A DNA stretch of 64,000 bases, from contig JAQRGA010000118.1 of assembly GCA_029237695.1 (NCBI GenBank), forward strand, positions 1-64,000, written 5' to 3'. Shown here in pieces: positions 1 through 10,982 of the stretch. This DNA comes from Conchocele bisecta. Taxonomy: Eukaryota > Mollusca > Bivalvia > Lucinida > Thyasiridae. The position numbers and the translations under genes were made by a program. The notes under the pieces are model-generated. The model saw nothing but the letters and a program-made list of their open reading frames with translations. It did not search any database and was not told where the DNA came from. Position 1 is the first letter of the stretch, and every line of letters begins with the position of its first letter.

Positions 1-1262
1 AGAAATTACATGGTAACCATAATTATCAACGCCATTGTGTGCACGTGCGCTCATTGTCTAGAAATGTGGCGAACCCCAGTAAGTACATGTTAACCATGGT
101 GATCGACTACATTGTTGCACGGCGCCATTGTCTGGAAATGTGGCGTCCGATAAGTACACTTGCAACATAGTGATCGTCCAGTTTGTGGGGCATGGGGGGG
201 GCGTTTATTGTCTTGCAATGCGGCCTAGGGAACCATGGTGATCGACCGTAATTGTGTGCACGGCGCCCATTGTCTGGAAATGAGGCGTTCCAGAATAACA
301 TGTTAACCAGGGGTGATCGACCCAATGAGTGGCACGGCCTCATGTCTGGCCAATGTGGCTTTCAGTAAGTACAGGGTAACCATGGTGATCGACGCCATTG
401 TGTGCACGGCGCTGATTGTCTGGAAATGTGACTTCCAGTAAGTACATGGTAACCATGGTGATCGACGCCATTGTGTGTACGGCTCTCATTGTCTGGAAAT
501 GTGGCGTCCAGTAAGTACATAGTAACCATGGTGATCGATCTGATTGTTGTCACAGCGCCCATTGTCTGGAAATGTGGCTTCCAATAAGTACATGGTAACC
601 ATGGTGATCGACCTGATTGTCCACACGGTTCTGATTTTCTGGCCATGTGGCGTCCAGTAAGTACAGTGTAACCATGGTGATCGACATCATTGTGGGCACG
701 GCGCTCATTGTCTGGAAATGTGGCGTCCAGTAAGTGCATGGCAACCATGGTGATCGACCGGATTGTGTGCGCGGCGCTCATTGTCTGACAATGTGGCGTT
801 CAGTAAGTACAGGGTAACCATGGTGATCGACGTCATGGTGTGCACGGTGCTCAGTGTCTGTAGATGTGGCGTCCCGTAAGTACAGGGTAACTATTGTGAT
901 CGACGTCATTGTGGGCACGACGCTCATTGTCTTGAAATGTGGCGTCCATTAAGTACATGGTAACCATGGTGATCGACCTGATTGTTGGCACGGCGTTTAT
1001 TGTCTTGCTATGCGGCCTAGGGTAACAATGGTGATCGACGTCATTGTGTGTACGGCGCCCATTGTCTGGAAATGTGGCGTCCAGTAAGTACATGGTGACC
1101 ATGGTTATCGACGCCATTGTGTGCACGGCGCTCATTGTCTCGAAATGTGGCGTCGAGAAATTACATGGTAACAATGGTGATAGATCTGATTGTGGGAACG
1201 GCGTTTATTGTCTGGCAATGTGGCTCACTGTCTAGAAATATGGCGTTCAGTAAGTACTGGTA
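1..1262. repeat. 73-bp tandem satellite array
   Basis: About 17 imperfect copies of a roughly 73-bp unit, recognisable by repeated GTAAGTACATGGTAACCATGG followed by TGATCGAC and GTCTGGAAATGTGGC. Starts of GTAAGTAC recur near 434, 511, 583, 657, 730 and 803. Open frames across it on both strands are by-products of the repeat. The array continues off the left edge of the window. Confidence 0.9.
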
Positions 1263-1555
1263 ACCAATTTGAGATGGTTGAACAATTTACATGTTCACTC
1301 TTCGACATTCTCAGTTGAGACGAGTCATGCGATTGTGTACATCAAAAGATGTGTGATATCTCATGAAAAATATTTGCAAAACTTAAATTATTTTCGTAAA
1401 TGACGTCGAACGTTGACGAAATGTGCAGATGTCATAAATGCTCGACGTCATTTGCAGAAAATGTTATAGTTTCTGTAAATAGTCATGAAAAGTCGCACAT
1501 TTTCTTGGTTACAATAAGAAGCATGGCTTTTCTCATGTTAACGTTTTATTTTCAG
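1263..1555. other. intron sequence upstream of first visible exon
   Basis: No coding signal. The segment around 1370-1535 (Met-free AT-rich sequence with TGACGTCGAA and GTCATGAAAAGTCGCACAT) resembles pieces near 9535-9690 and 23,555-23,665, so it is a dispersed foldback-type repeat. It ends in a pyrimidine-rich stretch and the acceptor TTTTCAG at 1549-1555. Confidence 0.5.
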
Positions 1556-1649
1556 GGAGGATGAATCGGAGTGTAAACTGGCCACAGCGGGAACCCTGGG
1601 TAGCGTAGGGATATGGCTGTTTCTGCTCATATTCTGTCCACTCTGCGTG
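1556..1649 (+). CDS. host gene 1, internal exon encoding a transmembrane helix
   Basis: A 94-nt exon bounded by acceptor TTTTCAG and donor GTAAGT. Only one frame is open: its first base completes a codon, and the remaining 31 codons run from an acidic stretch (EDESECKL) into a hydrophobic helix (GIWLFLLIFCPLCV). This is a single-pass membrane anchor; what precedes it lies outside the window. The exon ends in phase 0, matching the start of the next exon at 3535. Protein family not recognised. The combination of a membrane helix followed by a roughly 110-residue polar tail suggests a receptor-type or adhesion protein with a cytoplasmic C-terminus, but this is inference. Confidence 0.75.
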
Positions 1650-2017
1650 GTAAGTCGGTTACACTGTTGTTTTGTTGTTGTTGTTGTTATGTTAACCGTT
1701 TCACCCCTCAATATCGAACAGTTTAGGTTCCATGCTAATTTTAAGACTGATTCATTAATGAGAAAATGGACCTACAGTGTTTGCATATTTGGGCTTTATG
1801 GTCTCTATGGTTATATAGATTAAGTATAAGTTATTTTAAGGAATTAAATGCGAGGGATAGCTAGCCTAGTTACTGAAAAATCCAAAATCCGACAATAACA
1901 GACTTATAGTTCAGCCAAGTGTACAACGCAATTTCTTCTCCGTGTACTGGTTTTCCATTTCCTGTCGAACAGTTAATCATTACATCTGGTAATACACAAC
2001 TTATTGGGGTTAACCCT

Positions 2018-2125
2018 TTGAACCCGAAATCCCGCTATATCGGTTTATGCAAAAAGTGCAGATCCAGATGAGCCGGCTCGTAACGAGCCGTCTCATCAGG
2101 ATCTGCACTTTTTGAAAGTAATCTG
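2018..2125. repeat. short palindromic repeat (GAGCCGGCTCGTAACGAG family), copy 1
   Basis: Inverted arms GTGCAGATCCAGATGAG and CTCATCAGGATCTGCAC flank a GC-rich centre. The same hairpin recurs at about 3240-3345, 7690-7765 and 22,790-22,850, so it is a dispersed short foldback family rather than a gene-specific structure. Confidence 0.75.
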
Positions 2126-2361
2126 AAAATTATTTTGTGACCATTGGATTGGTCGGAACATTAGCATATCACAGTCCATTCTAGTTCCTTCGGGTTGAGA
2201 GAGTTAAACGTTGCAATATGTGAAATAAGTGCAGAACAGTACTGTCCAAAATTGGCTTAGAAAGTAGGGTGAACTATACAATTCTTCATTGTTCACCCTA
2301 GTTTCTCGACCAGTGGAAGAACAGCATTTCGTCTCAATTAATCGCATATTGTGACGCTTTT

Positions 2362-2842
2362 GCCAATGCCCACTCAGGTGAAAAAAAATGTTCTTTATAT
2401 CAGAGACATCATCACAGACATTTTCTGACAAAATAAACATTCATTAAAATATACCCCATACATTGATTGGCATCATTATGCATTTTGTATCAGACGTAAA
2501 TTTGCACACTGATATCAGGCTCGATAACCGTGCTTCCTTAAAATGTTAACGGACATTACTATTTATTCCCTGTATTTATATTGTGATGTGCAATGATCAT
2601 ACTTTATAATATGTCGAACATATAATTTTTTCACGTGACGCATTTAATCAGTATAAATAATTAAAAAGTATGCGTCATTTGCATATGAAAATAGCCTGAT
2701 ACCACCGCGAGTCACTATCAGTAAAATAAATATTACCAAATGATTATATCTGTATAGCGGGCACTCGTAATTTTGATAACTGGTCGAGTAGTGACACAAT
2801 TATACACTTATTTAATTCCCATAAAGAACATGTGTGCCTTTA
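2362..2842. mobile_element. TTAA MITE family, truncated copy
   Basis: Shares the internal blocks of the full copies at 8459, 10,983, 16,000 and 46,173: GATATCAGG near an ACCGTG block, AAAATGTTAACGGACATTAC, CATATGAAAATAGCCTGATACC, and CGCGAGTCACTATCAGTAAAA. The right terminal repeat is missing; it stops at GTGTGCCTTTAAA near 2842. Confidence 0.7.
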
Positions 2843-3534
2843 AATTAATCAATAAACATTCATCCGCTATATTTATAACTGAATTTACGTCTTGTTGTCA
2901 TCAGCTCACGAGACGCAAAGCATATTACCGCCCACAGACGCGCCCACTTCATGTCTCACCGCCAATCACAGGCTAGTATAGCGATTCGAAATCACGTTTC
3001 AGGGCGGAGCTTCGCGACTGGGCTGCGTAAACAATAAGTACGTTAGCTAGCGCTCGTTCGAAATTAAGTTATTAAAAATTCAATATGTGAACTATAACCA
3101 TTACATGTATGAAACTTGTTTCTTTGTGTTAATTGTTAAACATGTGGATTAAGACGCAGTTTGTGCGTAAAATAGTCATGGTAACAACAGTTTAAAGCAG
3201 TAGGCTTCGTCAGTTGTCAATTTTAGATGCATTGCCAGTTAACCCTTTGAACCCGAAAGCCCGCTATATCGGTTTATGCAAACAGTGCCGATCCAGATGA
3301 GCCGGCTCGTAACGAGCCGTCTCATCAGGATCTGCAGTGTTTGAAAGTAATTTTCATATTTTTGAGAACAACAAATACCCCCTTTTTATAAATGGAATAG
3401 TCTGAAAATCATTTTGCGATGATTGGATTGGTTGCACAATTAACATGTTGCAGCCCATTCAGTTACTTACATGTAGGGGTGAAAAGGTTGAAGCAGTACT
3501 AGATGTGAAGATTGTACATGTATTGTTGTTTCAG

Positions 3535-3769
3535 ACAATAATTGACTACAGAAACATCATCCATAATGTCTCCCAACAATACAAGAGTCTTCTGGAGAAA
3601 ATGCGACCTTCGAAATGTCGCGAGATTTGCATTCCCAGCGAGATCTACATGCCGACGACGATGTCGTTCCGTGGAACAGGCCAGAGCACGGATTACGACG
3701 AGGAGCAGCAGTGTTTCAACGCCAATGAGAAAGAGGCGTCGGCAGTGCGCCTCATGATTCCGGAAGCAG
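3535..3769 (+). CDS. host gene 1, internal exon encoding the cytoplasmic tail
   Basis: A 235-nt exon between acceptor TTTCAG (3529-3534) and donor GTAAAA (3770). It begins in phase 0, as required by the exon ending at 1649, and ends in phase 1. The 78 codons have no hydrophobic segment. They include several cysteines (SKCREICIPSE), a poly-acidic patch (DYDEEQQC) and basic residues, consistent with a soluble tail following the membrane helix. Codon composition is clearly GC-richer than the surrounding intron. A second open frame and an antisense frame across this exon are shadows. Function unknown. Confidence 0.8.
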
Positions 3770-3805
3770 GTAAAACACATATCATAGAGTATACCCATAG
3801 TGTGT

Positions 3806-3905
3806 AGGATGTATGAGACATGCCATGTGTAGGATGTATGAGACATGCCATGTGTAGGATGTATGAGACATGCCATGTGTAGGATGTATGAGACATGCCA
3901 TGTGA
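3806..3905. repeat. 24-bp minisatellite, four copies
   Basis: GTAGGATGTATGAGACATGC plus CATGT is repeated four times in perfect register inside intron 2. It lies beside the left arm of a foldback whose ends carry the same GACATGCCATGTGATTTTG sequence, so it is likely an expansion of that element's terminus. Confidence 0.85.
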
Positions 3906-4090
3906 TTTTGTACCTTCGGACATCTGGGAAATTTCATTAAATACGTTCACAAAATTTACAATATTTTTCATAAATAAAGACAAAAGTTGATGAAATTTTG
4001 TCACATTTTGACGGCAATTACGGAAAATATTGTAAACGTATTTCATGAAATCACGCAGATGTCCGGAGGTACAAAATCACTTGACGTGTC
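3900..4090. repeat. foldback element, ends TGATTTTGTACCT
   Basis: Inverted arms: TTTTGTACCTTCGGACATCT on the left and AGATGTCCGGAGGTACAAAA on the right, with further pairing of TTCATTAAATACGTT and AACGTATTTCATGAA. Relatives lie at about 9535-9690 and 23,555-23,665. Confidence 0.75.
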
Positions 4091-4544
4091 TCATATAAAC
4101 TTTATATCACGAGTTTGTATTGGTTTCTCGTTAGCATACGAGGTTTACGCGAACAATATACACACTCATGGGATAGATAAAAGGTATATTTTTAAACACT
4201 ATGCTTATATCGTATTTGTACCATTTTAAAACCATTTGTATATTGGGTTATTTTCTTGGCTAATTTAAATGGGGTTGGTCTACTTTTGAGATTCTTACAC
4301 GGGAAAATCTGAAAGTTTATTACCATATGAAATAAGCATTTGCTTTATTCCATAGCGTCATGCCGCGTGTTTTAACATATATGGTATACCTGTGGATCTT
4401 CTATTGGTGCAATATGTATCTATAAGTACAACAGTGATGTTTTTTTATCATCGTTTGTGGGAAAGGTACCAACCGACACTCGCATTTACATACATGTCAT
4501 CTACATCATGTATACATGTAGATAGCAGAATCTCTCTAAATCGG

Positions 4545-4735
4545 AGGGCCATATCACTGAACTTCGACTAAAATTATGGATTTACATTTATTGAGCATAG
4601 GCTGCAAAAGCAGCCTATGCTCAATAAATGTAAATCCAATAATGGTTTACAAGAAAACGTTGCTAATGTGACATTTACAGACTATCATAATTTTGCACTT
4701 ACGAACATTTTAGTGATACAAAGTTCAGTGACCCA
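4545..4735. mobile_element. foldback MITE, copy A
   Basis: Central palindrome GGATTTACATTTATTGAGCA / TGCTCAATAAATGTAAATCC and partly inverted outer ends (AACTTCGACTAAAAT ... ATTTTAGTGATACAAAGTT). Two further copies at about 23,040-23,275 and 25,645-25,865 have the same arrangement. Confidence 0.75.
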
Positions 4736-5274
4736 TAATAATTGTGTTTATCGTTGCTTTATTACATTGATTACAGTTTAGTGTATCATGATCTTGATCA
4801 ATTCACCATCCGTCTTTGGACACTGTGTCGTTGACCGCGGACATAACGTTTGCCAATTTATAAATTAGCGTTAGAATCGATAACTGACCGGTCGCCTTTA
4901 CAAAATGTGCAATTATGTCGACCTCGATGACCATTGACCTACATAGACATTGCCAATTATTTGTTCGTGCCAACTACTATATGTATGGCAAGCCAAACAC
5001 ACAATCATTTACCAAATCAATTGACTGATTATTGGTGTTTAACGGCCTATCAACAGCTAAGGTAATTTAAGGCCGGGCCAACTGGTTGGACTATCCCGTA
5101 TTTAACCTGTCCATAATGAGCGAAATTCCCAAAATCAGAACTGTGATAAAAATACGGTGTAATAATAACACGCTAGAGAAAACACGTTCTGTGATCAGTA
5201 CAACTTGTATACATATGTATATGATGTATGAAACACCAAATGTACATAAACTAAAAGCTAGTTACAGCTATCAT

Positions 5275-5345
5275 TAATTATTTGAGTGTATGTAGATTTG
5301 GCGTTCATAGAACGCCAAATCTACATAAACTCAAATAATTATTGC
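5275..5345. repeat. perfect short palindrome
   Basis: AATTATTTGAGTGTATGTAG and its complement enclose GATTTGGCGTTCATAGAACGCCAAATC. No coding content. Confidence 0.8.
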
Positions 5346-5751
5346 TATCTCTAAACAATTATACCTGTAACTAAATGTTTAAATCTAGCTCCAAATGATT
5401 TAGAGAGCTCTATACATTATTTGGAGCTAGCTGTCAATATTAAATGCTAGCTCTAATTATTTACAGCTAGCATTAATTATTTGAATTTATGTAAAGTTGG
5501 CGATTAGGCCCTAGGTCCTGGGCGTAGCGGCATAAAATAGGGTTTTAGTAACAGCTCTGCGCAGCAAAGATTTGTGTTACCATAATGGCGATGTACTTAG
5601 CAATATACAGTACTGTATCTAACATTTGTGTTCAATTTTTATATTTATGGCATAACTTCGTTTCGTATGATGTCAGTAAACTCCGTTGACATAATTATGT
5701 CAAATTAAGTCACCACTCATGTAATATCATATATATATTAAATTATTTCAG

Positions 5752-5855
5752 AATTGAGGAAAATCCACCCCGACATTGTATGCACGTACAGTGACGAAAA
5801 CGGGTCCCTGACGAGGGTGCCGCTTCTAAAGGGCCTGAACTCTGAGGACACTTGA
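5752..5855 (+). CDS. host gene 1, terminal coding exon
   Basis: A 104-nt coding segment: acceptor TTTCAG at 5746-5751, entry in phase 1 as required by the exon ending at 3769, and a TGA stop at 5853-5855. It encodes a 34-residue C-terminus (LRKIHPDIVC near the start, ending RVPLLKGLNSEDT). The agreement of phase at both junctions over three exons (94 + 235 + 104 nt) is strong evidence that these are consecutive exons of one gene, giving 143 visible residues with the membrane helix near the start. No recognised domain. Confidence 0.8.
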
Positions 5856-6190
5856 ACAGGGGAGGCGACCGGGCACTCCTGGTCCAGACAAGAGTTGTAG
5901 AACTTGGTCAGATAGTCGTTTCATGTATACACAAACAATTGTCTACTAGTGATGGAATAGCTGAAGGTCATGTTTTCTACATGTGGGATTTATTTATATG
6001 AGTATTCACTCGGAAATAGTGCCCTAACGAATACGGGTATCCATACATTATTCACAACTGCGTACAGCCGCCTGTTTGAGGTCATAATCCGCGAGGTGTC
6101 TGGGTGTAATCTGAAGCGGATTATAATTTTTAATAGGCTGAAAAAATATATTTTTACAAATAAATATAATAGCCCATGAGATCATCACAA
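5856..6190 (+). other. probable 3' untranslated region of host gene 1
   Basis: Follows the TGA at 5855 with no further coding signal; an AATAAA hexamer sits at 6159-6164, about 300 nt downstream, in an AT-rich context. A plausible poly(A) signal, not proven. Confidence 0.4.
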
Positions 6191-6224
6191 GTTACCATCG
6201 CTGCAGTCGATGCGGATTGTATTT

Positions 6225-6380
6225 ACAGTGGAACCTCTCTAAACCGGACACCCTGGGAGGGTGTAATTTAGCATTCCATGAACTGTGTTGTTATTTTCAA
6301 TCATGAAATTATAGTGAAACCCATCTAATTTAAACACAATGGGTCGGCAAGGTGTCCGGTTTAGAGAGGTTCCCCTGTTT
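6225..6380. repeat. CTCTCTAAACCGGACACC foldback, diverged copy
   Basis: Left arm GTGGAACCTCTCTAAACCGG, right arm GGTGTCCGGTTTAGAGAGGT. This is the dispersed palindrome that also gave rise to the array at 13.2-14.8 kb; other copies are near 22,600, 23,705, 46,990 and 60,770. Confidence 0.8.
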
Positions 6381-6589
6381 AATTCGCCAGGTTTGCAAGC
6401 AATTGTATTACACAATCGACATTATGGGAAGACCTGCGGGCATCTAATGTCCCTAGCTGACGACTTGTTTGGATCTTATATCTCGCTCCTCCGAGAATTT
6501 CCTCGCGATCTGATTCCCACCCACGCCCACCACCCACCGGTCGGGAAGACATGCATATAATAATATATTATTTCTCGTAAACTATTATG

Positions 6590-6990
6590 GAAGCCCGGGA
6601 AGGACTTCTGACTTCAATACTTCTAACGCCATTACTTCTAACTTCATTTCGTCTAACTTCGTACTTCCAACTTCATTACTTGTAAATTCATTACGTCTTA
6701 CTTGTAACTTCTTTACTTCTAACTTCCTTACTTCTAACTGCATTAGTTCTGACTTCTAAATGCATTACTTCTGACTTCATTACTTCCTAATTAGAAGTAA
6801 GGCAGTTAGAAGTCAGAAGACTAAAGTTAGAAGTAGGAAGTAATGAAGTTGGAAGTTAGAAGTAATGATAGGAAGTAAGAAATAATGAAGCTTGAAGTTA
6901 GAAGAAATGAAGTTAGAAGTAAGGAAGTTAGAAGTAGGAAGTTAGAAGTAATGAAGTTAGTAGTATTTAAGTCGGAAGTCCCTCCAAGCT
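6590..6990. repeat. large foldback of an ACTTCTAACTTCATT minisatellite
   Basis: 6596-6790 is degenerate (ACTTCTAACTTCATT)n, 6795-6985 is its reverse complement (GAAGTTAGAAGTAATGAAG)n, with outer ends GGAAGGACTTCTGACTTC and GTCGGAAGTCCCTCC. Together they form a hairpin of nearly 400 nt. Same architecture as the FB elements at 9.1 and 9.9 kb but a different sequence. Confidence 0.85.
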
Positions 6991-7689
6991 TCTATAATCT
7001 ATACAGTCATGTAATAGTCATATCATAGACGTACTAGTTCCTGTGTCTTTTCATGGAGATGCCCCACGAGCTTTGAGCGATCGTATTCGGCCTAACCCGA
7101 ATTTTCTATCTGTAACGCAGGACCACTTAGATTCAGGTTATATTGGGCCGAACATTCGTACGGGGCCTAGTCGAGAACATCACCGACCCAATCAAGTTGG
7201 GTCGGGATGGCTGCTATTTGCTTTTGGCGTTTTATAGTTTCATGTAGAACTAATTATCTGGAACATCTAACATGAAAAACACTTGGATTGAACGCTCGTT
7301 TTACATCTATAAATATACGCCAGGCTTAGCATAGTATTGTTGTTGTTGCTGCTGTGAAATTCCCGCGGTTATTTGTTGCTTAACGCTATAGATTAATTAT
7401 TAGTCTAAGTCTAAGTGTCAACCACAAACACATACAGCGAATAATTTCAGGACGTTCTGCCGTTTGATTTATAAATGAATCGTGCGAGCTTTATTGTTTC
7501 GTGTAATATTAACGTGCCCGACCATTTCACTGAGTATGTCGTGAAAGAGAGGTGCGGTTGCCGTTCTTTTCCTGTTTTAATTTCCTGAAAAGTTGCAAGT
7601 GAAACATGTTTTAAATTTATCAATTGCATGTTCATTTGTATATACTATACATGTAACTGTATGTAATTATATTAACCATGTCCGCACTG

Positions 7690-7765
7690 CCTGTTTACAA
7701 ACAGTGTATATCCAGATGAGACTGCTCGTAACGAGCCGTCTCATCTGGATCTGCACGTTTTGTAT
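7690..7765. repeat. short palindromic repeat (GAGCCGGCTCGTAACGAG family), further copy
   Basis: CCAGATGAGACTGCTCGTAA pairs with the CGAGCCGTCTCATCTGG block downstream; the same family as 2018-2125. Confidence 0.75.
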
Positions 7766-7827
7766 TTGCAGTTTCAATGTAATAGTGTGAACGTTAGAAC
7801 GAAATATACCTCTGTTGCTGCATGTAC

Positions 7828-7992
7828 TTCGGTATGGAAGTGTCCTGGTGCCAATGCTAAAATATATTTATCTCATAATTAGGACTTAGTATCTCCTAAT
7901 CAGGTGTTAATATCTCCTAATTAGGACTTAGTATCTCCTAATTAGGAGATATAAGATAGTTTAGCATTGGCACCAGGACGCTTCCATACTTA
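7828..7992. repeat. foldback with tandem core
   Basis: Arms TATGGAAGTGTCCTGGTGCC / GGCACCAGGACGCTTCCATA; the centre carries tandem TTAGGACTTAGTATCTCCTAA. It lies directly upstream of a dispersed repeat (8085-8440) and a TTAA MITE. Confidence 0.8.
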
Positions 7993-8084
7993 GGCATGAA
8001 GTGGTTAGGCCAATACATATGTAGTTGTGGCGCATACAACCAGATCCTACCTAGTGACATGATGCCGACTCTAACTGCGTTAGA

Positions 8085-8440
8085 CCACAGGTTTTTGAAC
8101 AGATGGTCATTATTTTGGTGTCATGTGTGTCTTTTGGTGGATTTGTGTAGATATGGGTGGATTTCATTGGTTTTTGGTAATTTACATAGTTTTGTGAAAC
8201 TACCAATGCTCAAAAATTACATTCGACAGGAAATCGTCATTTATGTACACATTTAGCGTTCTGAACTGTCGGACCCCTTTTATACTGTTAATATCTAGTA
8301 CTTCTAGTTATACGTTTAATTCGCGGGAGGTGCCGTAAATTGTATGTTAGTAACAATGCACTCAAACCACCAGAGATACCGAAATAATCCATAAAACATC
8401 GAAATATGAACCGTTCTTCAAGAACCTGTGCGTTAGACGT
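8085..8440. repeat. dispersed repeat, copy 1
   Basis: Diverged but collinear with 12,050-12,400: TTTTTGAACAGATGGTCATT, then TTTGGTGGATTT, TTTACATAGTTTTGTG, CGTTCTGAACTGTCGGAC and TTCTTCAAGAACCTGTG. No convincing coding frame in either copy. Confidence 0.7.
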
Positions 8441-8458
8441 CTCTGGAACAGAAAAGTC

Positions 8459-8921
8459 TTAAAGGTACATGCCCACTCAGTAGGTATGTATAGGAAGTGT
8501 ATACTTGTGTCACTAGTCCACTAGTTCTAAAAATTGTGAATGCCCGCTATACAGATATAATCATATAGTAACATTTATTTTACTAATAGTGACTCGCGGT
8601 GGTATCAGGCTATTTTCATATGCACATGAGGCATGATCTTTTTTTAATTATTTATACTAATTATAATATTTTCGACACATAATTGCACATCAAAAAAATA
8701 AATACAAAGAATAAATAGTAATGTCCGTTAACATTTTAAGGAAACACGGTTATTGCCCCTGATATTAGTGTGAAAATTTACGTCTGATATAAAATGTATA
8801 ATAATGCAAATCAATACGTGGGACAATGGTGAATGAATGTTCATTTTGCCAGAAAATGTCTCGGATGATGTCTCTGATATAAAGAACAGTTTTTGCCTAC
8901 TCAGTGGGCATGCACCTTTAA
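8459..8921. mobile_element. TTAA MITE, full-length copy
   Basis: Ends TTAAAGGTACATGCCCACTC and GAGTGGGCATGCACCTTTAA form about 25-bp inverted repeats flanked by TTAA, the target of piggyBac-type transposases. Internal AT-rich sequence has no ORF. Collinear copies at 10,983-11,492, 16,000-16,421 and 46,173-46,673. Confidence 0.85.
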
Positions 8922-9136
8922 TTCCGTCACTTTCACGCCATGAAGCCATGGCCGATCCTACCGAGTATTGTCGGGACTGTTAGCCGCACCACAATTGTTT
9001 TAGATTTTGCGAGAGGATTGCAATGGAGGTATGCATCTCAATATGTTTTCTGGGAATTGCCACTATATTAATCAAAATACATGTTCTTTGTGACCCTCCA
9101 TGGCAATATGGGCTTCCTCTATTTGGCATGCCCATT

Positions 9137-9450
9137 CCTACGGAGCCCCGCAGGGGAGATGGATTTTTTTTATTAATTCGTTCCCACGAAATGACAATTC
9201 GTTCCCTCAATTTAACAATTCGTTCCCTCGAATTAACAATAAGTTCCCACGATATAACAATTCGTTCCCACGAATTAACAATTCGTTCCCATGGGAACGA
9301 AGTATTATTTCGTGGGAACGAATTGTTAAATTGAGGGAACGAATTGTTAATTCGTGGGAACGAATTGTTGAATTGAGGGAACGAATTGTTATTTCGTGGA
9401 AACGAATTAATAAAAAACAGAATGCTACGTCCCCTGCGGGACTCCGTAAA
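9137..9450. mobile_element. FB-like foldback element 1
   Basis: Terminal repeats TACGGAGCCCCGCAGGGG and CCCCTGCGGGACTCCGTA enclose two arms of an 18-bp minisatellite (AACAATTCGTTCCCACGA type) in opposite orientation, meeting at about 9285-9305. Long open frames here, reading NNSFPR or ERIVNSW repeats, are repeat artefacts. Confidence 0.9.
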
Positions 9451-9534
9451 ATGTCCATACATATAATGTGTCACTTTCACTTGAGACCCGCCGTGTGATG
9501 TAGTAGCTAAACACATAAAAAAGCATTTACAAAA

Positions 9535-9690
9535 GATACGATACTTTCCATGAATGACCTCGGAATTTGACGAAAGTTTCATAACAAATCAACATTTCGT
9601 CATCTTGCGACGTCATTGAGAAAAACTATCATAATTCATGAAAAATCGCACATGTTCTTAGGTACAAAATCACATGGCGTGCCTCATTCA
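9535..9690. repeat. degenerate foldback, TGATTTTGTACCT family
   Basis: GACGAAAGTTTCAT / GTCATCTTGCGACGTC and TTAGGTACAAAATCACATGG recall the element at 3900-4090. Strongly diverged. Confidence 0.5.
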
Positions 9691-9936
9691 TTTTACAGTC
9701 GAATCTGTGCCACGTTTTTGTTTTCCCATTTGCTCACTTACCACCTAAATGACTGCGATTAAAAACCCCTGGCTATCCTTATTCATATGTATAGGTTTGG
9801 CTGTTATTTTAGGTTACATGTAGCTATTAAATGTTTTACATCTATATACATATACGGGCAGCATCTTTCAATTGAAGAGATTGTCCTATCGGCCGGGAAT
9901 AACAGACACGTAGTTGCACAGCCGTTTGTTACGGAG

Positions 9937-10432
9937 CCCCGCAGGGGACGTAATTTTTTTTTTTTTAATTCGTTCCCTCGAAATAACAATTCGTTCACTC
10001 AATTTAACAATGTGTTCACACGAAATAACAGTTCGTTCCCTCTATATAACAATTCGTTCCACGAATTAACAATTCGTTCCCTTAATTTAACAATTCGTTC
10101 CCACATTTGTTCCCTCAATATAACAATTCGTTTCAACGAATTAATAATGTGTTCCCTCAATTTACCACGGGAACGAATTGTTATTTCGTGGGAACGAATT
10201 GTTAAATTGGGGAACGAATTATTAATTCGTGGGAACGAATTGTTATATTGAGGGAACGAATTGTCATTTCGTGGGGACGAATTGTTAATTCGAGGGAACG
10301 AATTGTTATATCGTGGGAATGAATTGTTAATTCGAGGGAACGAATTGTTAAATGGAGGGAACGTTGGGAACGGGGAATTTTATAATTATGACGAATTTAT
10401 AATAAAATTAATACCCTGGGGCTCCGTAGTTT
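9937..10432. mobile_element. FB-like foldback element 2
   Basis: Starts TTACGGAGCCCCGCAGGGGA and ends CCCTGGGGCTCCGTAG; interior as in element 1 but longer and more degenerate, switching orientation around 10,165-10,175. Confidence 0.9.
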
Positions 10433-10482
10433 GTCCTATATGTTATACTGTTTATAATGTAAGTGATGTTTATTTACAAAAT

Positions 10483-10629
10483 AGAGAATAGTAGGTTAGT
10501 GCCGTGAATGGGAAAAAATATCTGGCAAGGCTCAGGAAACGGGATGGGCGAGGCTCTGCCGAGCACATCCCGTTTCCGTGCCGCGCCAGATATTTTTTCC
10601 CATTCACGGCACTAACCTACTATTCTATT
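10483..10629. repeat. long near-perfect hairpin
   Basis: GAATAGTAGGTTAGTGCCGT to TCTGGCAAGGC is mirrored by GCCGCGCCAGA to ACGGCACTAACCTACTATTC, giving a stem of about 65 bp with a short loop at AGGCTCTGCCGAG. No ORF. Confidence 0.9.
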
Positions 10630-10982
10630 TATCCCGTCAACACCTACAAATGGTTGTAAAATGCAAAAATTGTATTGACTGGATATCAAAAATGTTTCAT
10701 GGCACCGTGTTTCACGGCACATACGCACTGTGTTGAAGGGATAAATATGCCTACTGGCCCTTGAGCATACATACATGATCAAGGTGTATGATCACGTGCT
10801 TAAAACAACAACAACAAGTACTGCAATTTCCAGAACCCCTCCGACTCAAAGTACGTATTCTTTATTTTGTCCTTAATACGAATTTTGATGAAACATGGCG
10901 CATCAAACCATTGTGCTGAACTCCCGGGACCACCAAATCTAGCTCATAAAGACGCGTTTGCTGCGTCAAAATCCGTTGCCTA

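Larger units (their letters stand above)
1650..3534 (+). other. intron 1 of host gene 1, with repeats
   Basis: Non-coding. It contains a (TTG)n stretch at 1672-1688, two short palindromes (about 2018-2125 and 3240-3345) built around GAGCCGGCTCGTAACGAG, and a truncated TTAA-MITE at about 2362-2842. The branch-point/pyrimidine region before the acceptor at 3532-3534 is TATTGTTGTTTCAG. Confidence 0.7.
3770..5751 (+). other. intron 2 of host gene 1, with repeats
   Basis: Non-coding. Holds four tandem copies of a 24-bp unit (about 3806-3905), a foldback pair (about 3900-4085), a foldback MITE (4545-4735), a small palindrome (5275-5345) and a dispersed repeat end (5505-5640). The acceptor TTATTTCAG at 5743-5751 closes it. 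Confidence 0.7.

Noticed and set aside
107..1235. Five ORFs of 63-139 codons in the first 1.3 kb
   Set aside because: They follow the 73-bp satellite in both orientations and repeat their own peptide every unit; no independent coding signal.
9023..10491. ORFs up to 200 codons rich in NNSFPR and ERIVNSW
   Set aside because: They are translations of the FB-element minisatellite in various frames.
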